Shown here piece after piece: positions 8,176-16,521 of a DNA stretch of 64,000 bases. The position numbers and the translations under genes are program-made. The stretch is from contig CAJWML010000006.1 of assembly GCA_913043285.1 (NCBI GenBank), forward strand, positions 62,001 through 126,000. The letters run 5' to 3'. The stretch's first letter is position 1; every line of letters begins with the position of its first letter. This DNA is from CAKZNE01 sp002695025. Lineage in GTDB: Bacteria; Bacteroidota; Bacteroidia; Flavobacteriales; Schleiferiaceae. A model generated the notes under the pieces. It did no database searches. It saw only the letters and a list, made by a program, of their open reading frames with translations, and had not been told where the DNA came from.

Positions 8176-11100
8176 ATGAAAAAAATTATTGGCTTTTTCA
8201 CTTTAACCTTGCTGTTGACACGGTTAAATGGGCAGACCAGCACTGAAAATTATGTGATTACTACTACTCCTGTAACGGAGATTAGTGATGCTCAACTCAT
8301 ACCTACAATGGGAAATACCCAAAAAAGAACTCAAGTTATATATTATGATGGTTTGGGACGCCCGTTGCAGGAAATTGCCCATCGTCAGGGACCTTCTTTT
8401 GAGGATATGATCCAGATTTACGAATATGATATGCATGGAAGGGAGGTAAAGAAGCATTTGCCTTACGGTGGTGCTTCACCAAGCTTGAATTTCAGGACCA
8501 ATGCGTTTACCGAACAAAAAGACTTTTATCAAAAAAAAGCCCGGGTGTCACATACTCAATATCCCTTTAGTGAGGCTCAATTTGAAGAGTCACCTTTTGA
8601 TCGTGTTCTGGAACAGGGTTCTGCGGGGGTTGACTGGCAAGTGGGAGGAGAAACGATTGAAATAAGCTATGAAGTAAATGGACCTTCCGAGGTAAGATTA
8701 TGGGTAATGAATTCAGGCCAGTGGGTTAGTAATTCTTTCTATGCCTCCGGGGAGCTATATCGTCATATCACCCGGGATGAGCACGGAATGAAAACCGTGG
8801 TTTATAATGATAAGGAGAGTAGAACAGTTTTACGAAAGCAGCAGTTCGGTTCTAACCCGGAACGATTTACAGAAACATACTATGTATATGATGACTTAGG
8901 GTTGCTTAGGTGTGTAATACCTCCCCAGGCCTATGCGGATATGATTTCTTATAATGTAAATATCGAGGTGCCAGACAGAGTGTACCTTTACAATTATGAT
9001 GAAAGAAAAAGAGTGGTGGAAAAGAAGATCCCCCACAAAGGTTGGGAGTACATTGTGTATGATGACCTGGACCGACCCGTGGCAACGCAGGACGCTGTAC
9101 AGCGTGCAAGCTGGCAATGGACGTTTACCAAGTATGATGTGCTGGGACGCATAATAATGACAGGTCTCAAGGTCAGAAGTGGTGAAAGCCGGGCTACGCT
9201 GCAGCAAAATATATACAGCTGGATAGCCGTTGGTGTTAAACGTTACGAGGAAAGAACCAACTCTACCGCTTATTTTGGCTACACCAGCCTGGCCTGGCCT
9301 ACTAATATGGATGAGGTTTTGACGGTTAACTATTACGATGATTACGATTTTAACAATGATGGCAGCCCGGACGTCAACTTTGCCAGTCCGCCCACCGGTT
9401 TTACGGTAAGTAGCCCCACCGCCCGTACCCGCTCACTACCTACTGGGAACCTAGTGCAAGTGTTAGATGGCACAGGCAACACCTTCCTACAGTCCGTAAA
9501 CTGGTACGATGAAAAAGGGCGTGTTATCCAAAGCCGTACTCAGAATCACCTGGGCGGAGTAGACCGCACCTTCAACGAATATAACTTCATCGGAGAACTA
9601 CTTCGCACCCGTACTGAACACGGTTTCGGGGGCCAGGGCCACTACTTTGAAAAACGCTTTACCTATGATCATGCCGGGCGCCTGCTGAAGACCTACCAGA
9701 GTATTGACGGGCAGGACGAGATCATTCTTTCTAGCCAGAGCTACAACGCCCTGGGGCAGCTTACCGAAAAAGACCTGCACGGGGTGCCGTATTCGGGTAC
9801 TACTATCCCTCCCGGCTGGAACCAGACATATCTGCAATCCGTGGATTACGCCTACAACATCCGGGGCTGGCTCACCCATATTAACAATGCCGACCTTAAA
9901 GACGATGCCTACAATGACGCTAGTGCCAGCACAGGAGGCTTTATCAGCGGCTATGACTTTTACGGCCTCAGTTACAAAGTGGTGGAAATATACGATAACG
10001 AAACCCCCAGCCACCTGGAGCTATGGGTGCAGGATGAATCTGAAATGTTGGTGCAGGGCAATCTCACCACCGCCCATTACGATAATGAAGAAGCCGCCCG
10101 TATGTTTCTGCGGGAGTACAGTGCCGAAGATGCTGTGTATACCACCTTGAATTCCATAGCAAACGTAGTCTTCACCAACAGCTACCAGCAGGCTCGTACG
10201 GTAAACTCCAATACCGAGATCTCTGCCCTGGAGGAATGGCTCTACCCCGAAGTAGCGGACGATCTGCAAGCTCAGGAGGTGTTTGATGAAACCGCTATAG
10301 GCGCGGTACAGCAAAGTGTATTCAACTACGTAGCCGGTAAAGCCGGACATATTATGGAGGCCGATTCCGTAGCCTTTGCCGACCAGAAGTTGTACCTTAC
10401 CTACCTGGAAAAGAACGGCTACCAGCTCTTTATGAAAGTGAAAGGCGAAAACCAGGAAGAAGCAGAGATCTTTATTATGGATCATACACCCTCCAACCAG
10501 GAAGAATACAACCACCTGCTGGCCCTTACGGATAACGGGGAAGGTGGCTACAATCCCCTCCTGGTAAACTTCGGTACCGTTACCCTTACCGAAAACATGG
10601 GCACCGTGGAGGCCATGCTGGCCTGCCAGGACTATGTGACCGCTGAGCTGGTCAATAACAATATTACCAACGTAGCCACCAAAGACGCCCTGGACCGTTT
10701 TGCGGCCGCCTACGCAGCTGATGATTACGGCAACGTATATTTCAATAACGATGAGAACGACCTTTGGGGCATGGAGCTGAAATACAACAGTAAAAGCAGT
10801 CAGCTGGGAAATAATGAACCCTTGCAGAGTACCCAACTATACAACGGCAACATAGCCGAAATGCACTGGAAAAGCGGTAGTGACAATATACGCAGGGCCT
10901 ACGGTTACCAGTACGATGGCCTCAACCGTCTGACAGCAGCCACTTTTAAAGCCTTTAACTATAGCAATGAGTTGTGGGATAAGGAAGTGAACCGCTACAG
11001 CGTAAACGGCATCAGTTACGACCTTAACGGTAATATCGGTACCCTCAATCGCAGAGGGCTTACCGGTACCATCAGCACTCCTGCTTTCGGGGTGATGGAT

Positions 11101-12621
11101 GATATAATCTATGCCTACAGCGGTGATCAATTGATCAACGTTACGGATGAAGAGATAGGCAGCCACCCCCTGGACTTTGCAGACGGCAACCTGCACTATA
11201 CCACCGGCCTGGATGATTATACCTATGATAACAATGGTAACCTCACCAAAGACAGAAATAAAGGTATTACCGGTATCACCTACAACCACCTGAACCTGCC
11301 GCAGGAAGTAAGTAAGGGTGCTACCCATAAGGTGGAGTATTTATACGATGCCACCGGGGCCAAATTGCAAAAGACGGTAACCGATGGCAGTACCGTAACC
11401 GTAACCGATTATGCTTCCATTGGGAATTATACCAACGGCACTCTGGATTTTATTTTTACCGGTGAAGGCCGTGCGGTGGATGATAACGGTAGCTGGCGTT
11501 ACGAATACTACTATAAAGACCATTTAGGCAATACCCGTCTCGGTTTTTCGGATTACGATGGTAATGAAGAAGTAGACGAGACCGAAATTACCCAGCAGAA
11601 CAATTACTATCCTTTTGGCCTGGAACATAAAGGAACTGATTACGGCATAGCCACGCAGACCACGCATAAGTACCTTTTTCAGAAGCAGGAACTACAGGAT
11701 GAGCTAGGGTTAGGGTGGTACTCATTCAGATGGCGAAACTCTATGCCGGAACTGGGACGTTTTTTCAATGTGGATCCTTTGGCTGATAAGTATGTATACA
11801 ACAGCGTTTATGCTTTTAGTGAGAATAGGGTGACCGATGGTATAGAGCTAGAAGGCTTGGAACATCTAAGTATAAAACGGGTAGCACAAACTAATGGAGG
11901 TTTTCAAACCACGATAACCCCGCAATCCAACCAGGAATTAGGGGATTGGCATAATAGTCCTCTACAAATTCAATATCAGAACTATGATGCAAACAATAAC
12001 CTTGTCAGTAAAAGAACAGAAGGTGAATTTTTGTACCCATACGAGAGACAGATGGTTCAGGAAAAATATAGGTTACACCCCCATAGGAATGGTTTTGTAG
12101 ATCGTAATAATCCAGGCCGAATAGGCTCTATTCAATTCACAACTGCCAATCAAAGCTCTACTACTTCATCATCGACTTCTAGTACGATTACCCCGGTAAT
12201 AAATTTTGTTCCAGGTAGGGCAACTCTTGCTCCAAGTACTTCACCTAATATCTTTAGCAATTTAGTAGGACTTGCACCTAATTCCATTACATCAAGCACC
12301 AGTGGAAATATTACCACTACAATAAGCAGTTCCAGTACCATCGGTATTTCAATTCGGTCTACTTTGAAGCTGGAGTTTAACAGTACATTATTCTCCAATC
12401 GGTTTAGTACCCTTAGCTCAGGGTTAATTTCTGCTGGCTTTCCATCTAGGAATGTAATAAATAATGGGGTGGTTGATAGGTTAACTCCCGCTTCAATGGG
12501 AGGAAGTGTAAATCAAGTTAATTTTAATATTAACACTACAACTCAGACTACTATGAGTTCTACACGACAGATTTTGCAGAATGTAAGGCTAATAGGAAAT
12601 GGAACTCCTGATACCAATTAA
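8176..12621 (+). CDS. RHS polymorphic toxin: DUF6443 N-domain, YD repeats, RHS core and variable tip 1
   Basis: The 1481-residue protein has a signal peptide (about 1-19, ending NGQ), a DUF6443-type domain (about 25-160), YD repeats, an unusual non-YD insert (about 616-895), more YD repeats, and the RHS-associated core (about 1084-1229; motif YYYKDHLGNTRLGF then GRFFNVDPLADKY). From residue 1230 an unrelated Ser/Thr-rich tip begins, the usual place of the toxin domain. I recognise no toxin family or catalytic motif in this tip. Base composition changes sharply near 9,080 and near 11,700: the middle is GC-richer than both ends. A lipoprotein gene 12 bases downstream is its likely immunity partner. 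Only this core copy has an intact start. Confidence 0.82.
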   Translation: MKKIIGFFTLTLLLTRLNGQTSTENYVITTTPVTEISDAQLIPTMGNTQKRTQVIYYDGLGRPLQEIAHRQGPSFEDMIQIYEYDMHGREVKKHLPYGGASPSLNFRTNAFTEQKDFYQKKARVSHTQYPFSEAQFEESPFDRVLEQGSAGVDWQVGGETIEISYEVNGPSEVRLWVMNSGQWVSNSFYASGELYRHITRDEHGMKTVVYNDKESRTVLRKQQFGSNPERFTETYYVYDDLGLLRCVIPPQAYADMISYNVNIEVPDRVYLYNYDERKRVVEKKIPHKGWEYIVYDDLDRPVATQDAVQRASWQWTFTKYDVLGRIIMTGLKVRSGESRATLQQNIYSWIAVGVKRYEERTNSTAYFGYTSLAWPTNMDEVLTVNYYDDYDFNNDGSPDVNFASPPTGFTVSSPTARTRSLPTGNLVQVLDGTGNTFLQSVNWYDEKGRVIQSRTQNHLGGVDRTFNEYNFIGELLRTRTEHGFGGQGHYFEKRFTYDHAGRLLKTYQSIDGQDEIILSSQSYNALGQLTEKDLHGVPYSGTTIPPGWNQTYLQSVDYAYNIRGWLTHINNADLKDDAYNDASASTGGFISGYDFYGLSYKVVEIYDNETPSHLELWVQDESEMLVQGNLTTAHYDNEEAARMFLREYSAEDAVYTTLNSIANVVFTNSYQQARTVNSNTEISALEEWLYPEVADDLQAQEVFDETAIGAVQQSVFNYVAGKAGHIMEADSVAFADQKLYLTYLEKNGYQLFMKVKGENQEEAEIFIMDHTPSNQEEYNHLLALTDNGEGGYNPLLVNFGTVTLTENMGTVEAMLACQDYVTAELVNNNITNVATKDALDRFAAAYAADDYGNVYFNNDENDLWGMELKYNSKSSQLGNNEPLQSTQLYNGNIAEMHWKSGSDNIRRAYGYQYDGLNRLTAATFKAFNYSNELWDKEVNRYSVNGISYDLNGNIGTLNRRGLTGTISTPAFGVMDDIIYAYSGDQLINVTDEEIGSHPLDFADGNLHYTTGLDDYTYDNNGNLTKDRNKGITGITYNHLNLPQEVSKGATHKVEYLYDATGAKLQKTVTDGSTVTVTDYASIGNYTNGTLDFIFTGEGRAVDDNGSWRYEYYYKDHLGNTRLGFSDYDGNEEVDETEITQQNNYYPFGLEHKGTDYGIATQTTHKYLFQKQELQDELGLGWYSFRWRNSMPELGRFFNVDPLADKYVYNSVYAFSENRVTDGIELEGLEHLSIKRVAQTNGGFQTTITPQSNQELGDWHNSPLQIQYQNYDANNNLVSKRTEGEFLYPYERQMVQEKYRLHPHRNGFVDRNNPGRIGSIQFTTANQSSTTSSSTSSTITPVINFVPGRATLAPSTSPNIFSNLVGLAPNSITSSTSGNITTTISSSSTIGISIRSTLKLEFNSTLFSNRFSTLSSGLISAGFPSRNVINNGVVDRLTPASMGGSVNQVNFNINTTTQTTMSSTRQILQNVRLIGNGTPDTN
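11425..11712 (+). repeat. RHS core repeat, copy 1 (expressed copy)
   Basis: This segment encodes the start of the RHS core. It recurs with high nucleotide identity at 13492-13777, 15174-15420 and 16756-16956, all in direct orientation. Copy 3 starts later, at the GGTGAAGG equivalent to 11461. Similarity ends near the codons for KELQDEL, after which each copy diverges into its own core end and tip. Confidence 0.8.
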
Positions 12622-12633
12622 AATCTATAGTTT

Positions 12634-13197
12634 ATGAGACGTATTCTTTTTGCAATTTTTTTCTTGACTACTATGTTTTCCTGTGATAATAAACAGAATA
12701 ATAAGACTAGTCCGGCTAGTACGAATGACAAGACACGGGTCCAAGAAAGTAAATGTGATAAGTGTGATAAAGAAATAGTTAGAAAAGTAGCTGAAATGCA
12801 AGCAGAGTTAGTATCATTCTCTGATCTAGAAAAGTTCTTGTGTGCATTCGATCGGGGTTGTAAATGGTCAAAAAAATACCCTTCTCCTGAACAGGAAATA
12901 GTTATAGTAGGTGGTGATAGTGTTCTTGTTCAGCATGGGGCATCTACTTATGCAGAAATAGCCAGAGATGTCTTAGTTGCAGGTTTTTATTACCATTTTA
13001 GCAACTATATGAAGATCCTTGAATCTAGCAAGGATATCGACAAGGGTTATTTGTTGCGGTTAATGGTATATGAAGAGAGCGCAGACCTTCCATTTCCTCA
13101 AATATTAGATAGTCTGCAACATTATCAATCGGATCACCCCATAAAAGATAGTCTCATAGGGGTATTTGAAGAAAACGTTCAAAGATTTGGTTATTGA
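12634..13197 (+). CDS. Lipoprotein, putative immunity protein for RHS tip 1
   Basis: The 187-residue product has a lipoprotein signal (hydrophobic residues 5-15, lipobox ending at Cys17), then an Asn/Thr/Ser-rich linker, a close Cys pair in SKCDKCDKE (about 47-55) and an alpha-rich C-terminal domain. I do not recognise the family. It starts 12 bases after the RHS toxin and is followed by a terminator, so the two genes form one transcription unit. Location directly behind a polymorphic toxin tip is the basis for the immunity call; as a lipoprotein it would protect in the periplasm or at a membrane. Low GC, like the tip. Confidence 0.6.
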   Translation: MRRILFAIFFLTTMFSCDNKQNNKTSPASTNDKTRVQESKCDKCDKEIVRKVAEMQAELVSFSDLEKFLCAFDRGCKWSKKYPSPEQEIVIVGGDSVLVQHGASTYAEIARDVLVAGFYYHFSNYMKILESSKDIDKGYLLRLMVYEESADLPFPQILDSLQHYQSDHPIKDSLIGVFEENVQRFGY

Positions 13198-13220
13198 TTT
13201 ACAAAGAACAACTAACTTAC

Positions 13221-13243
13221 CAACCCGGCCTTATAGCTGGGTT
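13221..13243 (+). terminator. Rho-independent terminator after immunity gene 1
   Basis: AACCCGGC, a short loop and GCTGGGTT (one G-T pair), running into a T-rich stretch, 24 bases after the stop. It would separate the expressed toxin/immunity pair from the orphan cassettes downstream. Confidence 0.65.
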
Positions 13244-13256
13244 TTTGGTTAGGCCC

Positions 13257-13482
13257 GGTAGTGTCTCAAATTAGGAGATAAGTAATAAAGCCTCATCTGA
13301 CAAATTGATAACCAAATAAAAAACCTAGAGTTTAATAAAGCGATCGCGGGTATACTTAGATGTCCGTTCTCTTTTTATTCGCTTAGGATCGTTTAAAATG
13401 TATCAATCGCTTCCAGGTGTATCAAAATAGGATATGAAAAAGTAGCTTTGAGGTAGTTCTTTGAAAATAAATCTTTTATACC
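13257..13482 (+). repeat. 226-bp direct repeat R, copy 1
   Basis: From GGTAGTGTCTCAAATTAGG to TTTTATACC this element matches 16522-16746 at roughly nine of ten positions by eye. Inside it a 20-base motif occurs twice (GTGTCTCAAATTAGG near the start; GTGTATCAAAATAGG near 13418). It contains GCGATCGC and no long ORF. It ends a few bases before an RHS core fragment, and an in-frame TAA (13468-13470) closes the core frame on its left. It may be a decayed IS or MITE end; no transposase is present. Confidence 0.75.
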
Positions 13483-13713
13483 CGAATTAGTAACTATGCC
13501 AACAGTACTCTGGATTTCATCTTTGCGAGTGAAGGCCGTGCCGTAGATGATAACGGAACCTGGCGTTACGAATACTACTATAAAGACCATTTAGGCAATA
13601 CCCGCTTAGGTTTTTCCGATTACGATGGTGATGAAGAAGTAGACGAGACCGAGATTACCCAGCAACAGAATTACTACCCGTTTGGCCTCGAACATAAGGG
13701 GACCAATTATGGG

Positions 13714-14637
13714 GTGGCCACCCAGACTACGCATAAATATCTGTATAATGGCAAGGAACTGCAGGATGAGCTATCTTTAATTTTATATAGTATGGATCTC
13801 AGGCAATTAGACCCATCAATTGCACGTTGGACAAGTGTAGACCCAGTTGTACATTTTTCCTTATCACAATACAATGCCTTTGATAATAACCCGGCTTTTT
13901 ATGCAGATCCTAACGGGGGAAATAGTTTGTCGAGGCATTCAGGTAATACTATTATGCTGGAAAACCAGGCTAGAAATGAAGCTAAACTCAATCAGATGCA
14001 ATCAGCTGGATCAAATCCAGCTAATGCCCTTTTGGTTAATCATGCCAATTCTGGTTTAGGAGTTATGCAATTAGCAATGCTCGCTAATCACGCAGGTGAT
14101 ATTTTTTATAAGAATGGTATAGAAGAGATCAATTTTAAGATTTATACCCCAGAGAAGTTTGATGCTGATGAAATGGATTTTAATGATGCTATGCTTAATA
14201 TAGTTTCTCATGGTGAAAATGTGCAACCTGGAAATAGTAGAATAAGTCCTTCATATGGTACTATAGATACAGATCCATCTAATACCTACTTAAATGTAAC
14301 ATCCTATAAATTTTCAAGTGTGAGAGATGAAAGCTCAAGATTATATAAGTTGGGTTATACTTTAGCCCATGAGATTTTGCATCAGTACATAAGAAAAGCA
14401 GACCTTACTTATTGGAGCACCGGTATAGGTTATCAATCCACATGGACGCATGATAATAGTCAACAAAATCTTAACATGGAGGGTTTTTATGCTCAAGTTC
14501 CTGGCCATGCAGCAAACTATTTAAGACCTGCTGAGAGAATTTTAGGTTACCAAAGAAACATGGTGAGAGCCTTTTTAAAAGGTTGGCAGCCTGATAAAAT
14601 TAGTGCTTACCGGGAATTATATAATTTAAATCGATGA
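13714..14637 (+). CDS. Orphan RHS core fragment with tip 2, HEXXH metallopeptidase-like
   Basis: The open frame continues upstream to 13492 with RHS-core coding (from NYANSTLDF on), but it is closed by TAA at 13468-13470 and has no ATG; the GTG at 13714 is the first formal start and has no convincing ribosome site. So this is a 5'-truncated RHS cassette. The core ends at NNPAFYADPNG (about residues 60-70). The tip (about 70-307) contains LAHEILHQY, an HEXXH zinc-protease motif at His219-His223 counted from the GTG. No further family was recognised. The stop overlaps the next start (ATGA), so toxin and immunity are coupled. Probably silent unless recombined behind the full-length RHS gene. Confidence 0.6.
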   Translation: MATQTTHKYLYNGKELQDELSLILYSMDLRQLDPSIARWTSVDPVVHFSLSQYNAFDNNPAFYADPNGGNSLSRHSGNTIMLENQARNEAKLNQMQSAGSNPANALLVNHANSGLGVMQLAMLANHAGDIFYKNGIEEINFKIYTPEKFDADEMDFNDAMLNIVSHGENVQPGNSRISPSYGTIDTDPSNTYLNVTSYKFSSVRDESSRLYKLGYTLAHEILHQYIRKADLTYWSTGIGYQSTWTHDNSQQNLNMEGFYAQVPGHAANYLRPAERILGYQRNMVRAFLKGWQPDKISAYRELYNLNR

Positions 14638-15122
14638 ATAAAGTACTTTTTATTTACTGTGTAATTATTTTAATCGGATGTAATTCGATTGCTGATAAAC
14701 CGAAAGTTAACCAGTTTAGAAGCAATCTATATTCGGGTGAAATTTTTCTTCCAGGTTCTTTGGAATGGGAGAAATATGCAGCAAAAGTAAATGCGGGAGA
14801 TATTGGTTCTTTTGAAATAGCTATAGTGAAACTGTTTAATAAAAGTGAGAAAGATCTCTACATTTTTCTTTCACCTCAGGTTGATCTCTATTCTCCTGAG
14901 TTCATGTATTGTTATGAGGAAAAGAATACTTGGCAGGATATCATAGATGGGTTTGGTGGGCATTTTGAACGAATTGATGCCGGGCAGCAATTTTTTTATG
15001 GAATATTACTGCCTGCCGATTCCAAAAGATGCAAGAAGATGGTTTTTGTAAACAGGTTATGGGAAAGAGATACTTTAAATGAAGCTTTCCTTCTCACCGA
15101 TACGGTAACCATCAGGTATTAG
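14634..15122 (+). CDS. Lipoprotein, putative immunity protein for RHS tip 2
   Basis: The 162-residue product has a lipoprotein signal with Cys16 (VIILIGC). The mature part is beta-rich with no family I recognise. Its ATG overlaps the stop of the HEXXH tip by four bases, the typical arrangement of a toxin tip and its immunity gene. It may be expressed even when the truncated toxin is not, which would leave protection against siblings that carry this tip. Low GC. The immunity role is inferred from position and from the parallel organisation of the three cassettes. Confidence 0.55.
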   Translation: MNKVLFIYCVIILIGCNSIADKPKVNQFRSNLYSGEIFLPGSLEWEKYAAKVNAGDIGSFEIAIVKLFNKSEKDLYIFLSPQVDLYSPEFMYCYEEKNTWQDIIDGFGGHFERIDAGQQFFYGILLPADSKRCKKMVFVNRLWERDTLNEAFLLTDTVTIRY

Positions 15123-15188
15123 GTTTATTAGGTTACCAGAGGCAAAGTATCTGTATATATAAGCCGTGATATTGGTGAAGGCCGTGCG

Positions 15189-16091
15189 GTGGATGATAAC
15201 GGCAACTGGCGTTATGAATACTACTATAAAGACCATTTAGGCAATACCCGCTTAGGCTTTTCCGATTACGATGGTAATGAAGAAGTAGACGAGACCGAAA
15301 TTACCCAGCAGAACAATTACTATCCTTTTGGCCTCGAACATAAAGGCACCGATTATGGCGTAGCTACGCAGACTACGCATAAGTATCTTTATAATAGTAA
15401 GGAATTACAAGATGAACTAGCTCTAAACTGGCTGGACTATGGAGCACGGAATTATGATGCGTCAGTGGGGAGGTGGTTCAATGTGGACCCGTTAGCTGAA
15501 GAGTTCCTAGACCAGTCACCATACTCAGCCTTCAATAATAACCCGATATTATTTATAGATCCTGATGGTAGAGCGGCTATCTTATTTGATGGTCCTGGTG
15601 ATAAGTTTGCAACAAAAGTTGAAGCGGCTAATGACTTTGGTGAATATTACAATGGGACATCAATTGTAATGAGTAGCGAATTTGGTTCTGCTATCTATCA
15701 AAATAGTGATGGGACTTATTCTTATACTATTGCATATATTGGTTCTCAGGATCAAACCTATGTCAATGAAAATATACCATCTGGAACAACTAGAGAAGGA
15801 GCTATTCATTCACACGGAAGTGAAGATCCTGGATATGATAATAATAATTTCTCTCCTGGGGATGGGGATAAAAGTGCTGCGGAATCGATAGGACAGAATG
15901 AATATGTTGTAACACCTTCAGGAGAGTTGAAGGAATATGATGTTACTACTAAAACATCTTCAATTCCTACAGGGGCATCTAATAATATTCCCAGTGACCC
16001 TAACTCGCCAAGTAGAGTTAATACTGTAAACGCAGTAGATACAAAACCAACATATATAGACCCTGCCACAAATACTATCCATAACCCTTAG
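15189..16091 (+). CDS. Orphan RHS core fragment with tip 3, DUF4329/JAB-like
   Basis: RHS-core coding starts at 15174 (GEGRAVDDNG), in frame with this ORF, but a TAG at 15129-15131 closes it upstream and there is no ATG; the GTG at 15189 is the first formal start. After the core (VGRWFNVDPLAEEF, then NNPILFIDPDG) the tip has IHSHGSEDPG followed by FSPGDGD. This His-x-His...Ser-x-x-Asp pattern is that of JAB/MPN metallopeptidases and of the DUF4329 domain found at RHS C-termini. A conserved acidic residue precedes it. The downstream NTF2-like protein is a plausible cognate immunity protein. Repeat R does not precede this cassette. Probably silent. Confidence 0.65.
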   Translation: MDDNGNWRYEYYYKDHLGNTRLGFSDYDGNEEVDETEITQQNNYYPFGLEHKGTDYGVATQTTHKYLYNSKELQDELALNWLDYGARNYDASVGRWFNVDPLAEEFLDQSPYSAFNNNPILFIDPDGRAAILFDGPGDKFATKVEAANDFGEYYNGTSIVMSSEFGSAIYQNSDGTYSYTIAYIGSQDQTYVNENIPSGTTREGAIHSHGSEDPGYDNNNFSPGDGDKSAAESIGQNEYVVTPSGELKEYDVTTKTSSIPTGASNNIPSDPNSPSRVNTVNAVDTKPTYIDPATNTIHNP

Positions 16092-16092
16092 A

Positions 16093-16440
16093 ATGAATAG
16101 CATGAGAAATAGCATATTTCTAGTATTAGTTTTTGTTGTGTTGATGTTAACCAATGCTTGTAACGGTATTAAAATAAATAAAAAGGAGTTAAACGATAAT
16201 AATGTGTCAACAATAAATTATGTCCCAGACAAAGCGACAGCGATTAAAATTGCAGAAGCGGTATGGCTACCCATATATGGAGAAAAAATATATAGTCAAA
16301 AACCTTATATGGTATCATTAAAAGATGATAGCATTTGGATTGTTACAGGCACTCTCGCAGAAAATAAGAGAGGTGGGGTTGCTTATATTGAAATACAAAA
16401 GAAAGATTGTAAAATACTTAAAGTTACACACGGTAAGTGA
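16093..16440 (+). CDS. NTF2-fold immunity-like lipoprotein for RHS tip 3
   Basis: This 115-residue product has a signal ending in lipobox LTNAC (Cys23). Its body has the pattern AIKIAEAVWLPIYGEKIY...WIVTGTL...GGVAYIEIQKKDCKILKVTHGK split over about residues 52-115, which I recognise as the NTF2-fold immunity family of polymorphic toxin systems. It starts one base after the tip 3 stop and is followed by a strong hairpin. The ATG at 16102 is an alternative start. The family assignment is from memory of the conserved blocks; the pairing is from position. Confidence 0.72.
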   Translation: MNSMRNSIFLVLVFVVLMLTNACNGIKINKKELNDNNVSTINYVPDKATAIKIAEAVWLPIYGEKIYSQKPYMVSLKDDSIWIVTGTLAENKRGGVAYIEIQKKDCKILKVTHGK

Positions 16441-16443
16441 TTG

Positions 16444-16476
16444 TAAGAAAAGCCACTCGATGAGTGACTTTTCTTA
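16444..16476 (+). terminator. Hairpin terminator after immunity gene 3
   Basis: TAAGAAAAG pairs with CTTTTCTTA and CACTC with GAGTG around a GAT loop, with one C-A mismatch. It lies three bases after the stop codon. The A-rich/T-rich arms suggest it can work in both directions. Confidence 0.6.
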
Positions 16477-16521
16477 TAAGACATCTTGCGGCTTAGTCTG
16501 TTTTATGAAAGCGTCTAGGAG

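Noticed and set aside
10021..11328. Two long minus-strand ORFs (271 and 163 codons) inside the RHS gene
   Set aside because: Shadows of the GC-richer RHS part; no homology or start signals.
13393..13590. 65-codon minus-strand ORF across the end of repeat R and an RHS core fragment
   Set aside because: The same reverse reading occurs opposite other RHS core copies (near 11341-11523), so it is a mirror of the core code.
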